64,000 bases of DNA from Streptomyces sp. A1277. Lineage in GTDB: Bacteria; Actinomycetota; Actinomycetes; Streptomycetales; Streptomycetaceae. How positions within the stretch are numbered: the stretch's first letter is position 1; each line of letters begins with the position of its first letter. The translations under genes were made by a program, and so were the position numbers. This document shows positions 53,020 to 63,861 of this stretch, piece after piece. The DNA is taken from the NCBI RefSeq assembly GCF_004795015.1, contig NZ_SSBI01000011.1:96846-160845 (forward strand), read 5' to 3'. The notes beneath the pieces were generated by a model. The model worked only from the letters and a program-made list of their open reading frames with translations. It was not told the DNA's origin and did not search any database.

Positions 53020-53958
53020 ATGGCAATCATCGAAGCGAGCGGGGTGCGCAAGTCCTACGGCGGCCGCCCCGTGGTCGACGGAGTGAGCTTCTCCGTCGAC
53101 GAGGGGGAGATCTTCGGGATTCTCGGCCCCAACGGCGCGGGCAAGACCACCACCGTCGAGTGCGTCGCGGGGCTGCGGGTCCCCGACGCCGGGACCGTCC
53201 GGGTCGCCGGACTCGACCCCGTCGCGGACCGCGACCGGGTGACCCGGCTGCTCGGCGCCCAACTCCAGGAGAGCGAACTCCAGACCAAGATCACCGTGCG
53301 TGAGGCCCTGGAGCTGTACAGCGCCTTCTACCCCCGGCCCGCCGACTGGCGGCCGCTCGCAGAACGGCTCGGCCTGGACACCAAGCTGGACACCCGCTTC
53401 GGCCGGCTCTCCGGCGGCCAGAAGCAGCGCCTGTCCATCGCGCTCGCCCTCGTCGGCCGGCCCCGCGTCGTCATCCTGGACGAGCTGACCACCGGCCTCG
53501 ACCCCCGGGCCCGGCGCGACACCTGGCAGCTCATCGAGGACGTGCGCGCGAGCGGCGTCACGGTCGTCCTCGTCACCCACTTCATGGAGGAGGCCCAGCG
53601 CCTCTGCGACCGCATCGCCGTCATCGACAAGGGACACGTCGTCGCCCTCGACACCCCCGCCGGGCTGATCGCCGGCGCCGACGGCTCCACCGTCATCTCC
53701 TTCACCCCCTCGAAGCCGCTGCCCGAGGCCGAACTCGCGGCGCTGCCCGGAGCCACCTCGTACGAGGACCGGGACGGCCGGGTCCTCATCAACGGCACCG
53801 ACGAGACCGTCAACGCCGTCATCTCACTGCTGGCCCGGCTCCGCGTCACCGCCCACCGGCTCCGCGTCGCAGAGGCGACCCTGGACGACGCCTTCCTCGA
53901 CCTCACCGAACACCCCGGCCCCGCCGACGAGCGCGGCCTCACAGAACGGGCAGCCTGA
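53020..53958 (+). CDS. ABC-2 type transporter ATPase
   Basis: DrrA-like ATP-binding protein of 312 residues: Walker A GPNGAGKTTT, signature LSGGQKQRL, Walker B VVILDELTTGLD, and VTHFMEEAQRLCDRIAVIDKGHV. A C-terminal extension of about 90 residues follows the NBD, as in drug and lipid exporters. MAIIEASGV is taken as the start; an ATG four codons earlier is possible. The permease starts one base after its stop. The operon continues into a two-component system, suggesting that the exporter and its sensor form one module. Confidence 0.93.
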   Translation: MAIIEASGVRKSYGGRPVVDGVSFSVDEGEIFGILGPNGAGKTTTVECVAGLRVPDAGTVRVAGLDPVADRDRVTRLLGAQLQESELQTKITVREALELYSAFYPRPADWRPLAERLGLDTKLDTRFGRLSGGQKQRLSIALALVGRPRVVILDELTTGLDPRARRDTWQLIEDVRASGVTVVLVTHFMEEAQRLCDRIAVIDKGHVVALDTPAGLIAGADGSTVISFTPSKPLPEAELAALPGATSYEDRDGRVLINGTDETVNAVISLLARLRVTAHRLRVAEATLDDAFLDLTEHPGPADERGLTERAA

Positions 53959-53959
53959 G

Positions 53960-54748
53960 ATGGCCACAGCGCACACCGCCACCACCGCCGCGCCCCGCGC
54001 CACCGCCTCCGGCGCGACGCTCGCCGTCCTCAAGTCGGAGACCCGGCTGTTCCTGCGCGAACCGGGCAGCCTGTTCTGGATCGTGGTCTTCCCGACCGTG
54101 CTGCTGGTGATCCTGGGCCTGGTCCCGTCCTTCCGGGTGCACGACGACGGGCTCGGCGGCCGGCGCGTCATCGACCTGTACGTGTCCGTCGCGGTGCTGC
54201 TCGCTCTGATCATGTCCGGGCTCCAGGCGATGCCGCCCGTCCTGACCGGCTACCGCGAACGCGGCATCCTGCGCCGCATGTCCACCACCCCCGTACGGCC
54301 CTCCGCCCTCCTCGGCGCGCAGATCGCGCTGCACGGCGCCGCCGCGCTCGTCTCCGCCCTGCTGGTCACCGCCGTCGGCCGGACCGCCTTCGGAGTCCGG
54401 TTGCCCGGCCGGCCGTTCGGCTATCTGCTGGCGCTGCTGCTCGCGGTCGCCTGCGTCCTGGCCCTCGGCTCGCTGATCTGCGCCGTCTCCCGCACGACCA
54501 AGATCGCCGCCACCATCGGGTCCGTCGTCTACTTCTCGATGATGTTCACAGCGGGCGTCTGGGTCCCCGTCCAGGCCATGCCCGACGCGCTCCGCCGCAT
54601 CGTCCAGGCCACCCCCTTCGGCGCGGCCTCCCAGGCGCTCGACCAGGCCGCCCGGGGCGACTGGCCGAGCTGGGCGTACCTCGGAGCGGTCGCCGCCTGG
54701 ACGGCGGTGGCGGGCTGGGCCGCGACCCGTACGTTCCGGTGGCAGTAG
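53960..54748 (+). CDS. ABC-2 type permease
   Basis: Membrane protein of 262 residues with six helices, among them LFWIVVFPTVLLVILGLVP, LYVSVAVLLALIMSGLQAMP, YLLALLLAVACVLALGSLICAV and IGSVVYFSMMFTAGVWVP. The DrrB-like motif VLTGYRERGILRRMSTTPVRPSALLGAQ is the coupling region. It partners the preceding ATPase. Substrate unknown; location before a NarL-type kinase suggests export of an antimicrobial or envelope-active compound that is also sensed. Confidence 0.93.
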   Translation: MATAHTATTAAPRATASGATLAVLKSETRLFLREPGSLFWIVVFPTVLLVILGLVPSFRVHDDGLGGRRVIDLYVSVAVLLALIMSGLQAMPPVLTGYRERGILRRMSTTPVRPSALLGAQIALHGAAALVSALLVTAVGRTAFGVRLPGRPFGYLLALLLAVACVLALGSLICAVSRTTKIAATIGSVVYFSMMFTAGVWVPVQAMPDALRRIVQATPFGAASQALDQAARGDWPSWAYLGAVAAWTAVAGWAATRTFRWQ

Positions 54749-54796
54749 CCGACGCGGGGGCGGACAGCGGCTCCGGGCACGAGGGAGACTTCTCCC

Positions 54797-56059
54797 ATGA
54801 GCGCGCACGAGGAGGCCGTGACGGCGGTCGAGCAGTGGTGGGGCCGGTTCTTCCGGTACGGGCCGTACGGGCTGCTCGGCCTCGCCACCGTCATCGCGGT
54901 CGTGTCCCGGGACCTCGTCATGTCCGGCGCCGACGAGCGCGGCGCCCTCGTGCTCATCCCGGCTGCGCTCGCCCTCCAGTTCTGGTGGACCCGCGCCGGC
55001 ATCCGCCCGCAGAGCGGAGCCGCCCAGTGCTACTTCATCACCCGCACCCTGCTGGCCTTCGGGCTGACCTGGTGCAACCCCTTCTACTCGATCTACGCGG
55101 TGCTCGGCTACTTCGACGCGGGCCGGGTGCTCCCGTACCGCGGCGTGCGGCCCGGTCTACTGGCCACCGCCGTCATCATGGCGGGCGCGCAGAGCGGCAG
55201 CACCCTGCCGCCCGCCACCCTCATGAACTGGATCGTCTTCGGCGTCGTGCTGGCCGTGCACGCGACGCTCGCCATGGCCTTCGCCCAGATCGGCAAGCGG
55301 GAGGCCGAGCAGGCCCGTTCGCAGACCGACACCATCGCCGCCCTGGAGTCCGCCAACGCCCGCCTCGAACAGGCCCTTGCGGAGAACGCCGGACTGCATG
55401 CCCAGCTCCTCGTCCAGGCCCGCGAGGCCGGGGTGGCCGACGAGCGGCGCCGGCTCGCCGCCGAGATCCACGACACCATCGCCCAGGGCCTCACCGGCAT
55501 CATCGCCCAGCTCCAGGCCGTCACCTCCACCGCCGAGACCGACCCCGCCCTCGCCAGGGAACACCTCGTGCGGGCCGCCGCCCTGGCCCGGCACAGCCTG
55601 GGCGAGGCCCGCCGCTCGGTGCACAACCTGCTGCCGGCCGCCCTGGAACACGACGACCTGCCCGGCGCGCTGAAGAAGACGGTCGCCACCTGGTCGCAGC
55701 GCACCGGGGTCCGCGCCGACTTCACGGTCACCGGCACCGTCGAACCGCTCCACGACGAGGTCGGCGCCACCCTGCTGCGGATCGCCGAGGAGGCCCTGGC
55801 CAACGCCGGCCGGCACGCCGAGCCCTCCCGGGCCGGGGTCACCCTCTCCTACATGGGCGACGAGATCTCGCTCGACGTCCGCGACGACGGCCGCGGCTTC
55901 GACCCGGCCGCGCTGCCGCCGTACCGGGGCGCCGGCGGATTCGGGCTCGGCGGCATGCGGGCCCGCGCCGAACGCATGGCGGGCACCGTCGAGGTCGAGA
56001 CCGGCCCGGGCCTGGGCACCGCCGTCTGCGCCCGCGTCCCGATGGTCCGGCACGACTGA
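54797..56059 (+). CDS. NarL-type (HisKA_3) membrane sensor kinase
   Basis: Kinase of 420 residues. About five N-terminal helices within residues 20-175 form an integral-membrane sensor with only short loops. A coiled coil (IAALESANARLEQALAENAGLHAQL) leads to the HisKA_3 box with His225 (ADERRRLAAEIHDTIAQGLTGIIAQLQ) and an ATPase domain (ALANAGRHA, DVRDDGRGFDP, GFGLGGMRARAERMAG). It lies 48 bases after the permease gene with GAGGGAGA before the ATG. Such kinases next to ABC-2 exporters typically sense membrane-active drugs or the state of the transporter. Confidence 0.94.
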   Translation: MSAHEEAVTAVEQWWGRFFRYGPYGLLGLATVIAVVSRDLVMSGADERGALVLIPAALALQFWWTRAGIRPQSGAAQCYFITRTLLAFGLTWCNPFYSIYAVLGYFDAGRVLPYRGVRPGLLATAVIMAGAQSGSTLPPATLMNWIVFGVVLAVHATLAMAFAQIGKREAEQARSQTDTIAALESANARLEQALAENAGLHAQLLVQAREAGVADERRRLAAEIHDTIAQGLTGIIAQLQAVTSTAETDPALAREHLVRAAALARHSLGEARRSVHNLLPAALEHDDLPGALKKTVATWSQRTGVRADFTVTGTVEPLHDEVGATLLRIAEEALANAGRHAEPSRAGVTLSYMGDEISLDVRDDGRGFDPAALPPYRGAGGFGLGGMRARAERMAGTVEVETGPGLGTAVCARVPMVRHD

Positions 56060-56083
56060 CCCCGTCCCGTACCGTGGTGCGCC

Positions 56084-56734
56084 ATGGACCGGGATCCCGC
56101 GCGCGTCATCACGCTGATCGTCGTCGACGACCACCCCGTCGTACGGGACGGGCTGCGTGGCATGTTCGCGTCGGCGCCGGAGTTCCGGGTGCTCGGGGAG
56201 GCGGCCGACGGGGTCGAGGGCGTCGAGATGGCCGCCCGGCTCGACCCCGACGTCGTGCTGATGGACCTGCGGATGCCGGGCGGCGGCGGGGTCGCCGCGA
56301 TCACCGAGCTGACCCGGCGCGGCGCCCGCTCCAAGGTCCTGGTCCTCACCACGTACGACACCGACTCCGACACCCTGCCCGCGATCGAGGCGGGCGCGAC
56401 CGGCTACCTCCTCAAGGACGCCCCCCGCGAGGAGCTGTTCACCGCCGTGCGGGCCGCCGCCGACGGCCGTACCGTCCTGTCACCGGCCGTCGCCTCCCGG
56501 CTCGTCTCCGCGGTCCGCACCCCGGCCGCCCCCGGCAACGAGACCCTGTCCGCCCGCGAACGCGAGGTGCTGGCCCTCGTCGCCAAGGGGACCTCCAACC
56601 GGGAGATCGCCGCGGAGCTGTTCATCAGCGAGGCCACCGTGAAGACCCACCTCACCCACCTGTTCGCCAAGCTGGGCGCCAAGGACCGCGCCGCCGCCGT
56701 CGCCGTCGCGTACGAGCGCCGCATCCTCGGCTGA
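56084..56734 (+). CDS. NarL/LuxR-family response regulator
   Basis: Regulator of 216 residues. The receiver domain has DD at 15-16 and phosphoacceptor Asp61 (DVVLMDLRMPGGGG), with Lys in GYLLKDAPREE. The LuxR HTH reads LSAREREVLALVAKGTSNREIAAELFISEATVKTHLTHLFAKLGAKDRAAAV. TACCGT at 56070-56075 ends eight bases before ATG without a Shine-Dalgarno, so it may also be read from its own leaderless promoter. It partners the preceding kinase. It is convergent with glgX, with nine bases between. Confidence 0.95.
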   Translation: MDRDPARVITLIVVDDHPVVRDGLRGMFASAPEFRVLGEAADGVEGVEMAARLDPDVVLMDLRMPGGGGVAAITELTRRGARSKVLVLTTYDTDSDTLPAIEAGATGYLLKDAPREELFTAVRAAADGRTVLSPAVASRLVSAVRTPAAPGNETLSAREREVLALVAKGTSNREIAAELFISEATVKTHLTHLFAKLGAKDRAAAVAVAYERRILG

Positions 56735-56743
56735 ACCGCCCGC

Positions 56744-58990
<2,247 letters not shown>

Positions 58991-59142
58991 CTGTCCGCCT
59001 CCCGCGGCTCGTGGGACCGGCACCGAAAGGGGGCGCGCGGCGTCCCGGCCGCGGCTCCCCGAGTGTGACCGTCCCCTGTGTTCTGCCCACGACGGGCCCC
59101 GCACTCACGTTTCCCCCGACCGGCCCCCGTCGTTGGGGGGAC

Positions 59143-60363
59143 GTGAATCACGTAGCGAAGAAGGCAGGGGCGAGCCCGGTGCGGCCGGGACTGCTCGCCG
59201 TACTGGTCCTACTGGCCGTGCTGACCGGCTGCTCGGGCACGGACTCGGTCATCGGAGGCAAGCCGAGGTCGCCGCAGGAGGCGATCCGGATCACCCCGGC
59301 CGACCGGGCCGAGGACGTCCGGGCGGACAGCCGGGTGGAGGTGAAGGTCCCCGACGGCCGGCTGGAGAGCGTCCGGGTGCGGCGGATCGAGGACGCGCAG
59401 GAGGAGGAGGTGCGGGGCGAGATCGCGAAGGACGGCCGCTCCTGGGCGCCGGAGGAAGGGGCGGGGCGGCTCGGGCTCGCCGCCAAGTACAGCGTCGACG
59501 CGGTCGCCGTGGACGGCGGCGGCCACCGCTCGGCCCGGCACACCACCTTCACCACGGTGGTCCCGGCCGACCGCTTCATCGGGTACTTCAAGCCGGAGAA
59601 CCGCTCGACGGTGGGCACCGGCATGATCATCTCCTTCGAGTTCAACCGCCCGGTCACCCGCCGCGCGGCGGTGGAGCGGGCCATCCGGGTCACGGCCGAT
59701 CCGGCGGTGGAGGTGGCGGGGCACTGGTTCGGCGAGGACCGCCTGGACTTCCGCCCGGCCGGCTACTGGGAGCCGGGCACCGAGGTCACCGTCGACATCG
59801 GGCTGCGCGACGTGGAGGGGGCGCCGCAGGTGTACGGCAGCCAGCGCAAGACGGTGCGGTTCACCGTGGGCCGGGAGCAGATCTCCCGGGTCGACGCGGC
59901 CGCGCACACGATGGAGGTGCGCCAGGACGGGCGGCTGGTCTCCACCGTCCCCATCACCGCGGGCTCGCCGACGACCACCACGTACAACGGCAAGATGGTG
60001 GTCAGCGAGATGCACGACGTGACGCGGATGGACGGGCGGACCGTCGGCTTCGGCGGCGAGTACGACATCAAGGACGTCCCGCACGCCATCCGGCTGACCG
60101 AGTCAGGCACCTTCCTGCACGGCAACTACTGGTCCGACGAGGACGTCTTCGGGTCCACCAACGTCAGCCACGGCTGCATCGGGCTGCGCGACGTCCAGGG
60201 CGGCAGCGGCTCCACCCCGGCCGGCTGGTTCTTCGACCGGACGCTCATCGGGGACGTGGTGGAGGTCGTCAACTCCGAGGACAAGAAGGTCGCACCGGAC
60301 AACGGGCTGGGCGGCTGGAACCTCACCTGGAGCCAGTGGCGGGCGGGTTCGGCCCTGCGCTGA
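59143..60363 (+). CDS. L,D-transpeptidase lipoprotein (1)
   Basis: Cell-wall enzyme of 406 residues making or editing 3-3 peptidoglycan cross-links. The signal ends in a lipobox (LAVLTGCSG), so it is membrane-anchored outside. Ig-like domains (about 40-250), as in mycobacterial Ldt proteins, precede the YkuD domain with FLHGNYWSDEDVFGSTNVSHGCIGL, where His and Cys of SHGC are catalytic. The common SHGCIRL has Gly in place of Arg here. The GTG start lies two bases after a GGGGGG ribosome site. A paralog follows 200 bases downstream. Confidence 0.94.
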   Translation: MNHVAKKAGASPVRPGLLAVLVLLAVLTGCSGTDSVIGGKPRSPQEAIRITPADRAEDVRADSRVEVKVPDGRLESVRVRRIEDAQEEEVRGEIAKDGRSWAPEEGAGRLGLAAKYSVDAVAVDGGGHRSARHTTFTTVVPADRFIGYFKPENRSTVGTGMIISFEFNRPVTRRAAVERAIRVTADPAVEVAGHWFGEDRLDFRPAGYWEPGTEVTVDIGLRDVEGAPQVYGSQRKTVRFTVGREQISRVDAAAHTMEVRQDGRLVSTVPITAGSPTTTTYNGKMVVSEMHDVTRMDGRTVGFGGEYDIKDVPHAIRLTESGTFLHGNYWSDEDVFGSTNVSHGCIGLRDVQGGSGSTPAGWFFDRTLIGDVVEVVNSEDKKVAPDNGLGGWNLTWSQWRAGSALR

Positions 60364-60563
60364 CGGGGCGCGGCGACCCCGTGCCCCGGGCCCCGCGACC
60401 TCCGCCACCACTTGGGACGGAACGGTGACAATTCCGGGGCGATCTGCCCGCAGTCGGTGTGATTATCTCTTTGCTGAGCGCGCATGTGCAGCGCGCGGGG
60501 GTGGGAGCCTACGGGTTCCCGGGGCCCAGGCGGGGCCGGGCCGTGCGAGGGGAGACGACCACA

Positions 60564-61814
60564 TTGAACGGGCAGCCGATATCGGGGACATCGGCCGGGG
60601 TGCGCGGCAGGCGGCGGATGCGGGGGGCCACCGGCCTGCCGGCCCTGGCGGTGGGTGCGCTGCTGCTGATGGTGACGGCGTGCGGCGGCGGGGACGCGAA
60701 CGGCGCGGCCGGAGACGCCAAGGCGGGCGGCGTCAAGGCGGACACCAGCGCCTCGCAGGCCGTGGTGACCGTGGCGCCCAAGGACGGGGCCGACTCCGTC
60801 GCCACCAGCGGGGCGCTGAAGGTCTCGGCCGAGCAGGGGAAGCTGACCACGGTCAAGGTCTCGGACCCCAAGGGCGGCGAGGTCGAGGGCAAGATCGCGG
60901 CGGACGGCGCGAGCTGGGTGCCCGACCAGCACCTGGCATCGGCGACCAAGTACAAGGTCCACGCGGTGGCCGAGGACGCCAAGGGCCGTGAGTCCGCGAA
61001 GGACACCACCTTCACCACGCTCGTCCCGCAGAACACCTTCATCGGCCAGTACACCCCCGAGGACGGCTCCACGGTCGGCGTCGGCATGCCGGTCTCCATC
61101 CACTTCACCCGGGGCATCACCGACCCGGAGGCCGTGGAGAAGGCGATCAAGGTGACGGCCGAGCCCGCCGTCCCGGTCGAGGGCCACTGGTTCGGCAACG
61201 ACCGCCTGGACTTCCGCCCCGAGGAGTACTGGGCGGCCGGTACCAAGGTGACCGTGAAGCTCAACCTCGACGGCGTCGAGGGGCGGCCCGGGGTCTACGG
61301 CAAGCAGGCCAAGACCATCTCCTTCACCATCGGCCGCAGCCAGGTCAGCACCGTCGACGCGAGCACGCACCGGATGAGGGTCGTCCGCGACGGCAAGCAG
61401 ATCAAGGACATCCCGATCTCGGCGGGCGCCCCGGCTACCACCACGTACAACGGCCAGATGGTCATCAGCGAGAAGCTCCAGGTGACCCGGATGAACGGCG
61501 ACACCGTCGGCTTCGGCGGCGAGTACGACATCAAGGACGTGCCGCACGCGATGCGCCTGTCCACCTCGGGCACCTTCATCCACGGCAACTACTGGGGCGG
61601 CTCGGGCGTCTTCGGCAATGCCAACACCAGCCACGGCTGCGTCGGCATCCGGGACGCGCGCGGCGGCGGCGACTCGGGCACGCCGGCGGCCTGGTTCTTC
61701 AACAACTCGCTCCTCGGCGACGTCGTGGTCGTCAAGAACTCCCACGACAAGACGATCAGCCCGGACAACGGCCTCAACGGCTGGAACATGAGCTGGTCGG
61801 AGTGGACCGCGTAG
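60564..61814 (+). CDS. L,D-transpeptidase lipoprotein (2)
   Basis: Paralog of the preceding gene, 416 residues: signal with lipobox (LLLMVTACGGG), Ig-like domains, and the YkuD motif FIHGNYWGGSGVFGNANTSHGCVGI with catalytic Cys. Conserved blocks shared with the first copy include VPHA(I/M)RL, GFGGEYDIKDVPHA and PDNGL.GWN. TTG at 60564 is preferred for its GGGGAG upstream; GTG at 60542 or 60600 are alternatives, so the N-terminus is uncertain. Tandem copies probably differ in timing or site of 3-3 cross-linking. It ends at a terminator. Confidence 0.92.
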   Translation: MNGQPISGTSAGVRGRRRMRGATGLPALAVGALLLMVTACGGGDANGAAGDAKAGGVKADTSASQAVVTVAPKDGADSVATSGALKVSAEQGKLTTVKVSDPKGGEVEGKIAADGASWVPDQHLASATKYKVHAVAEDAKGRESAKDTTFTTLVPQNTFIGQYTPEDGSTVGVGMPVSIHFTRGITDPEAVEKAIKVTAEPAVPVEGHWFGNDRLDFRPEEYWAAGTKVTVKLNLDGVEGRPGVYGKQAKTISFTIGRSQVSTVDASTHRMRVVRDGKQIKDIPISAGAPATTTYNGQMVISEKLQVTRMNGDTVGFGGEYDIKDVPHAMRLSTSGTFIHGNYWGGSGVFGNANTSHGCVGIRDARGGGDSGTPAAWFFNNSLLGDVVVVKNSHDKTISPDNGLNGWNMSWSEWTA

Positions 61815-61834
61815 GTCCCCGGCGTACGGACACC

Positions 61835-61873
61835 GGCGGGCCCGGCACTGCGACCAGCGGTGCCGGGCCCGCC
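61835..61873 (+). terminator. Terminator after the second L,D-transpeptidase gene
   Basis: A perfect 14-bp stem (61835-61848 with 61860-61873) and 11-base loop. Confidence 0.8.
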
Positions 61874-61927
61874 CGCGTCCCGCCCCGGCCGGTGCCACCC
61901 GGGTTAGCGGCGGTTAACCTGCATCGC

Positions 61928-62695
61928 ATGACCGTAACCCTCGAAGTGACCGACGGCGTCGGCACCATCCGCCTGGACCGCCCGCCGATGAACGCCCTGG
62001 ACGTCGCGGTCCAGGACCGGCTGCTCGAACTGGCCGGTGAGGCGTCCCGGCGCGACGACGTGCGAGCCGTGGTGCTCTACGGCGGCGAGAAGGTGTTCGC
62101 GGCGGGCGCGGACATCAAGGAGATGCAGACGATGGACCACGCGGCGATGGTCGTACGGTCCCGGGCGCTCCAGGACGCCTTCACCGCCGTCGCCCGCATC
62201 CCCAAGCCCGTCGTCGCGGCCGTCACCGGCTACGCCCTCGGCGGCGGCTGCGAGCTGGCACTCTGCGCGGACTTCCGGATCGCCGGCGACAACGCCAAGC
62301 TGGGCCAGCCGGAGATCCTGCTCGGCCTCATCCCGGGCGCGGGCGGCACCCAGCGGCTCGCCCGGCTGGTGGGCCCCGCCAAGGCCAAGGACCTCATCTT
62401 CACCGGCCGGCACGTCAAGGCCGAAGAGGCCCTGACGATGGGCCTGGTGGACCGCGTCGTGCCCGCCGCCGAGGTGTACGAACAGGCACACGCCTGGGCG
62501 GCGAAGCTGGCCAAGGGTCCGGCCCTCGCGCTGCGCGCCGCGAAGGAGGCCGTGGACGCCGGTCTTGAGACGGACATCGACACGGGTCTCACGATCGAGC
62601 GAACCTGGTTCGCCGGACTGTTCGCCACGGAGGACCGCGAGCGCGGAATGCGCAGCTTTGTGGAGGAGGGGCCGGGCAAGGCCAAGTTCCTCTGA
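61928..62695 (+). CDS. Enoyl-CoA hydratase/isomerase family protein
   Basis: Crotonase-fold enzyme of 255 residues. Oxyanion-hole segments AAGADIKEM and GYALGGGCELALCADFRIA and the second catalytic region QPEILLGLIPGAGGTQRL contain both glutamates of true hydratases, so it probably hydrates trans-2-enoyl-CoA. TAACCT (61915-61920) ends seven bases before ATG with no ribosome site, suggesting a leaderless mRNA. It stands alone. It may serve fatty or branched acyl-CoA breakdown with the thiolase and mutase genes elsewhere in the window. Confidence 0.94.
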   Translation: MTVTLEVTDGVGTIRLDRPPMNALDVAVQDRLLELAGEASRRDDVRAVVLYGGEKVFAAGADIKEMQTMDHAAMVVRSRALQDAFTAVARIPKPVVAAVTGYALGGGCELALCADFRIAGDNAKLGQPEILLGLIPGAGGTQRLARLVGPAKAKDLIFTGRHVKAEEALTMGLVDRVVPAAEVYEQAHAWAAKLAKGPALALRAAKEAVDAGLETDIDTGLTIERTWFAGLFATEDRERGMRSFVEEGPGKAKFL

Positions 62696-62754
62696 CCGAA
62701 CGCCGGTTGAGAACGCGGAGCGGCGCGTTCATCCGTGCGGGCGGATTAGCGGAG

Positions 62755-62772
62755 CCTTAAGGCAACCTTAAG
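62755..62772. promoter_or_regulatory. CCTTAAG direct repeat, 11-bp period
   Basis: CCTTAAG occurs at 62755 and 62766. The first copy extends to the palindrome CCTTAAGG. The A/T-rich repeats stand out in GC-rich DNA, upstream of the anti-sigma-like gene. Confidence 0.45.
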
Positions 62773-62958
62773 AGCCACCGCGCCCGCCGCCGCGCCGGAC
62801 CCGGCCGAGGGCGACATCGTCGCAGGTCAGGTGGGGTGTGCGGGGGCGCATACTGCCTCTGGCATATGCCTACCGGTCCTCGGGAAATCACTGGATCAGG
62901 GTCGGGGATTCCCCCGGAACGGCCCCGGAAGGCCCGCCGTGCGGCCATGATGGTGTGC

Positions 62959-63462
62959 ATGGCGGGCCTGGAGGGTGTGGAGCAGCCGCGACCGCGCAGC
63001 AGCGCGACAGCGGCACGGAGAATGCCGGCCGTCGAAGACGAACAGGCGTTCAAAGCGCTGGAGTTGTTCGGAAATCCGACGGAGGACGAAGTCCGGCTGC
63101 CCTCCCGCCCGGAGTCCGCGGCCACCGCCCGCCGGCTCACCTCGTGCGTGGTGCTGCACCACTGGGCGCTCTCCGCGCAGACCGCCGAGCACGCCGTCCT
63201 GCTCGTCTCCGAACTCGTCGGCAACGCGGTGCGGCACACCGGGGCCAGGGTCTTCGGGCTGCGCATGCTGCGCCGCCGCGGCTGGATCAGGATCGAGGTG
63301 CGCGACCCCTCGCGCGGGCTGCCGTGCCTGATGCCGGTGCGGGAGATGGACATCAGCGGGCGGGGCCTCTTCCTCGTGGACAAGCTGTCCGACCGGTGGG
63401 GCGTGGACCTCTTACCCCGCGGCAAGACCACCTGGTTCGAGATGCGCATCTCCGACCGCTGA
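62959..63462 (+). CDS. Anti-sigma-like HATPase_c protein with a TTA codon
   Basis: RsbW/SpoIIAB-like ATP-binding protein of 167 residues. The N box reads LLVSELVGNAVRHTGARVFGL, followed by IEVRDPSRGLPCL and the ATP-lid GRGLFLVDKLSDRWGVDLLPRGKTTWFEM. Such proteins bind anti-anti-sigma factors or sigma factors as kinases. The second leucine of VDLLPRG is TTA (63412-63414), the only in-frame TTA found in the window, so translation may depend on the bldA tRNA. The start is uncertain: ATGs at 62866, 62947 and 63022 are in frame. MAGLEGVEQP is chosen because I recall it from orthologs. Confidence 0.85.
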   Translation: MAGLEGVEQPRPRSSATAARRMPAVEDEQAFKALELFGNPTEDEVRLPSRPESAATARRLTSCVVLHHWALSAQTAEHAVLLVSELVGNAVRHTGARVFGLRMLRRRGWIRIEVRDPSRGLPCLMPVREMDISGRGLFLVDKLSDRWGVDLLPRGKTTWFEMRISDR

Positions 63463-63490
63463 CCCCCGCCCCCGCCGGGCCCCCGGACGT

Positions 63491-63538
63491 ACAGAAGCCC
63501 CCGTGTCTGCCGTGGTGCGGCGCCTCGGGGGCTTCTGT
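63491..63538 (+). terminator. Terminator after the anti-sigma-like gene
   Basis: A perfect 13-bp stem (63491-63503 with 63526-63538) with a 22-base loop. Confidence 0.75.
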
Positions 63539-63861
63539 GGGGGCCGTGAAATGGGGGGTGTGTTCACGGCCGCTCGTGACGACCTGGCCCGGGTCAATGG
63601 GGGTCGTGCCACCGACTATGACAGACGGACGACTCCCTAGCCAAAGCCGCAAAGCGGTCATTACTGAACGTATGTGGACATTTCAGCGAGGAATCGCAGG
63701 TGTGCTGAGTCACTTGCCTGGAAATCCACGAATACTCATGAGTATCCACGCATGATCCTTTGATCGTCCAGCATGCGGACGGCGCGCATTCCGAGGGCCT
63801 GTCGGGGGAGTCGGCGGAGTCGGTCGGGATGTTCCGGGCACATCGCCCCTACTGTTCTGCC
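63539..63861. other. Intergenic region with ATACTCA palindrome and lipoprotein promoter
   Basis: No gene is supported. ATACTCA-TGAGTAT (63732-63745) is a perfect 14-bp palindrome flanked on both sides by TCCACG, in a relatively AT-rich stretch. TACTGT at 63850-63855 ends six bases before the ATG of the next gene, the geometry of a leaderless promoter. Confidence 0.55.
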
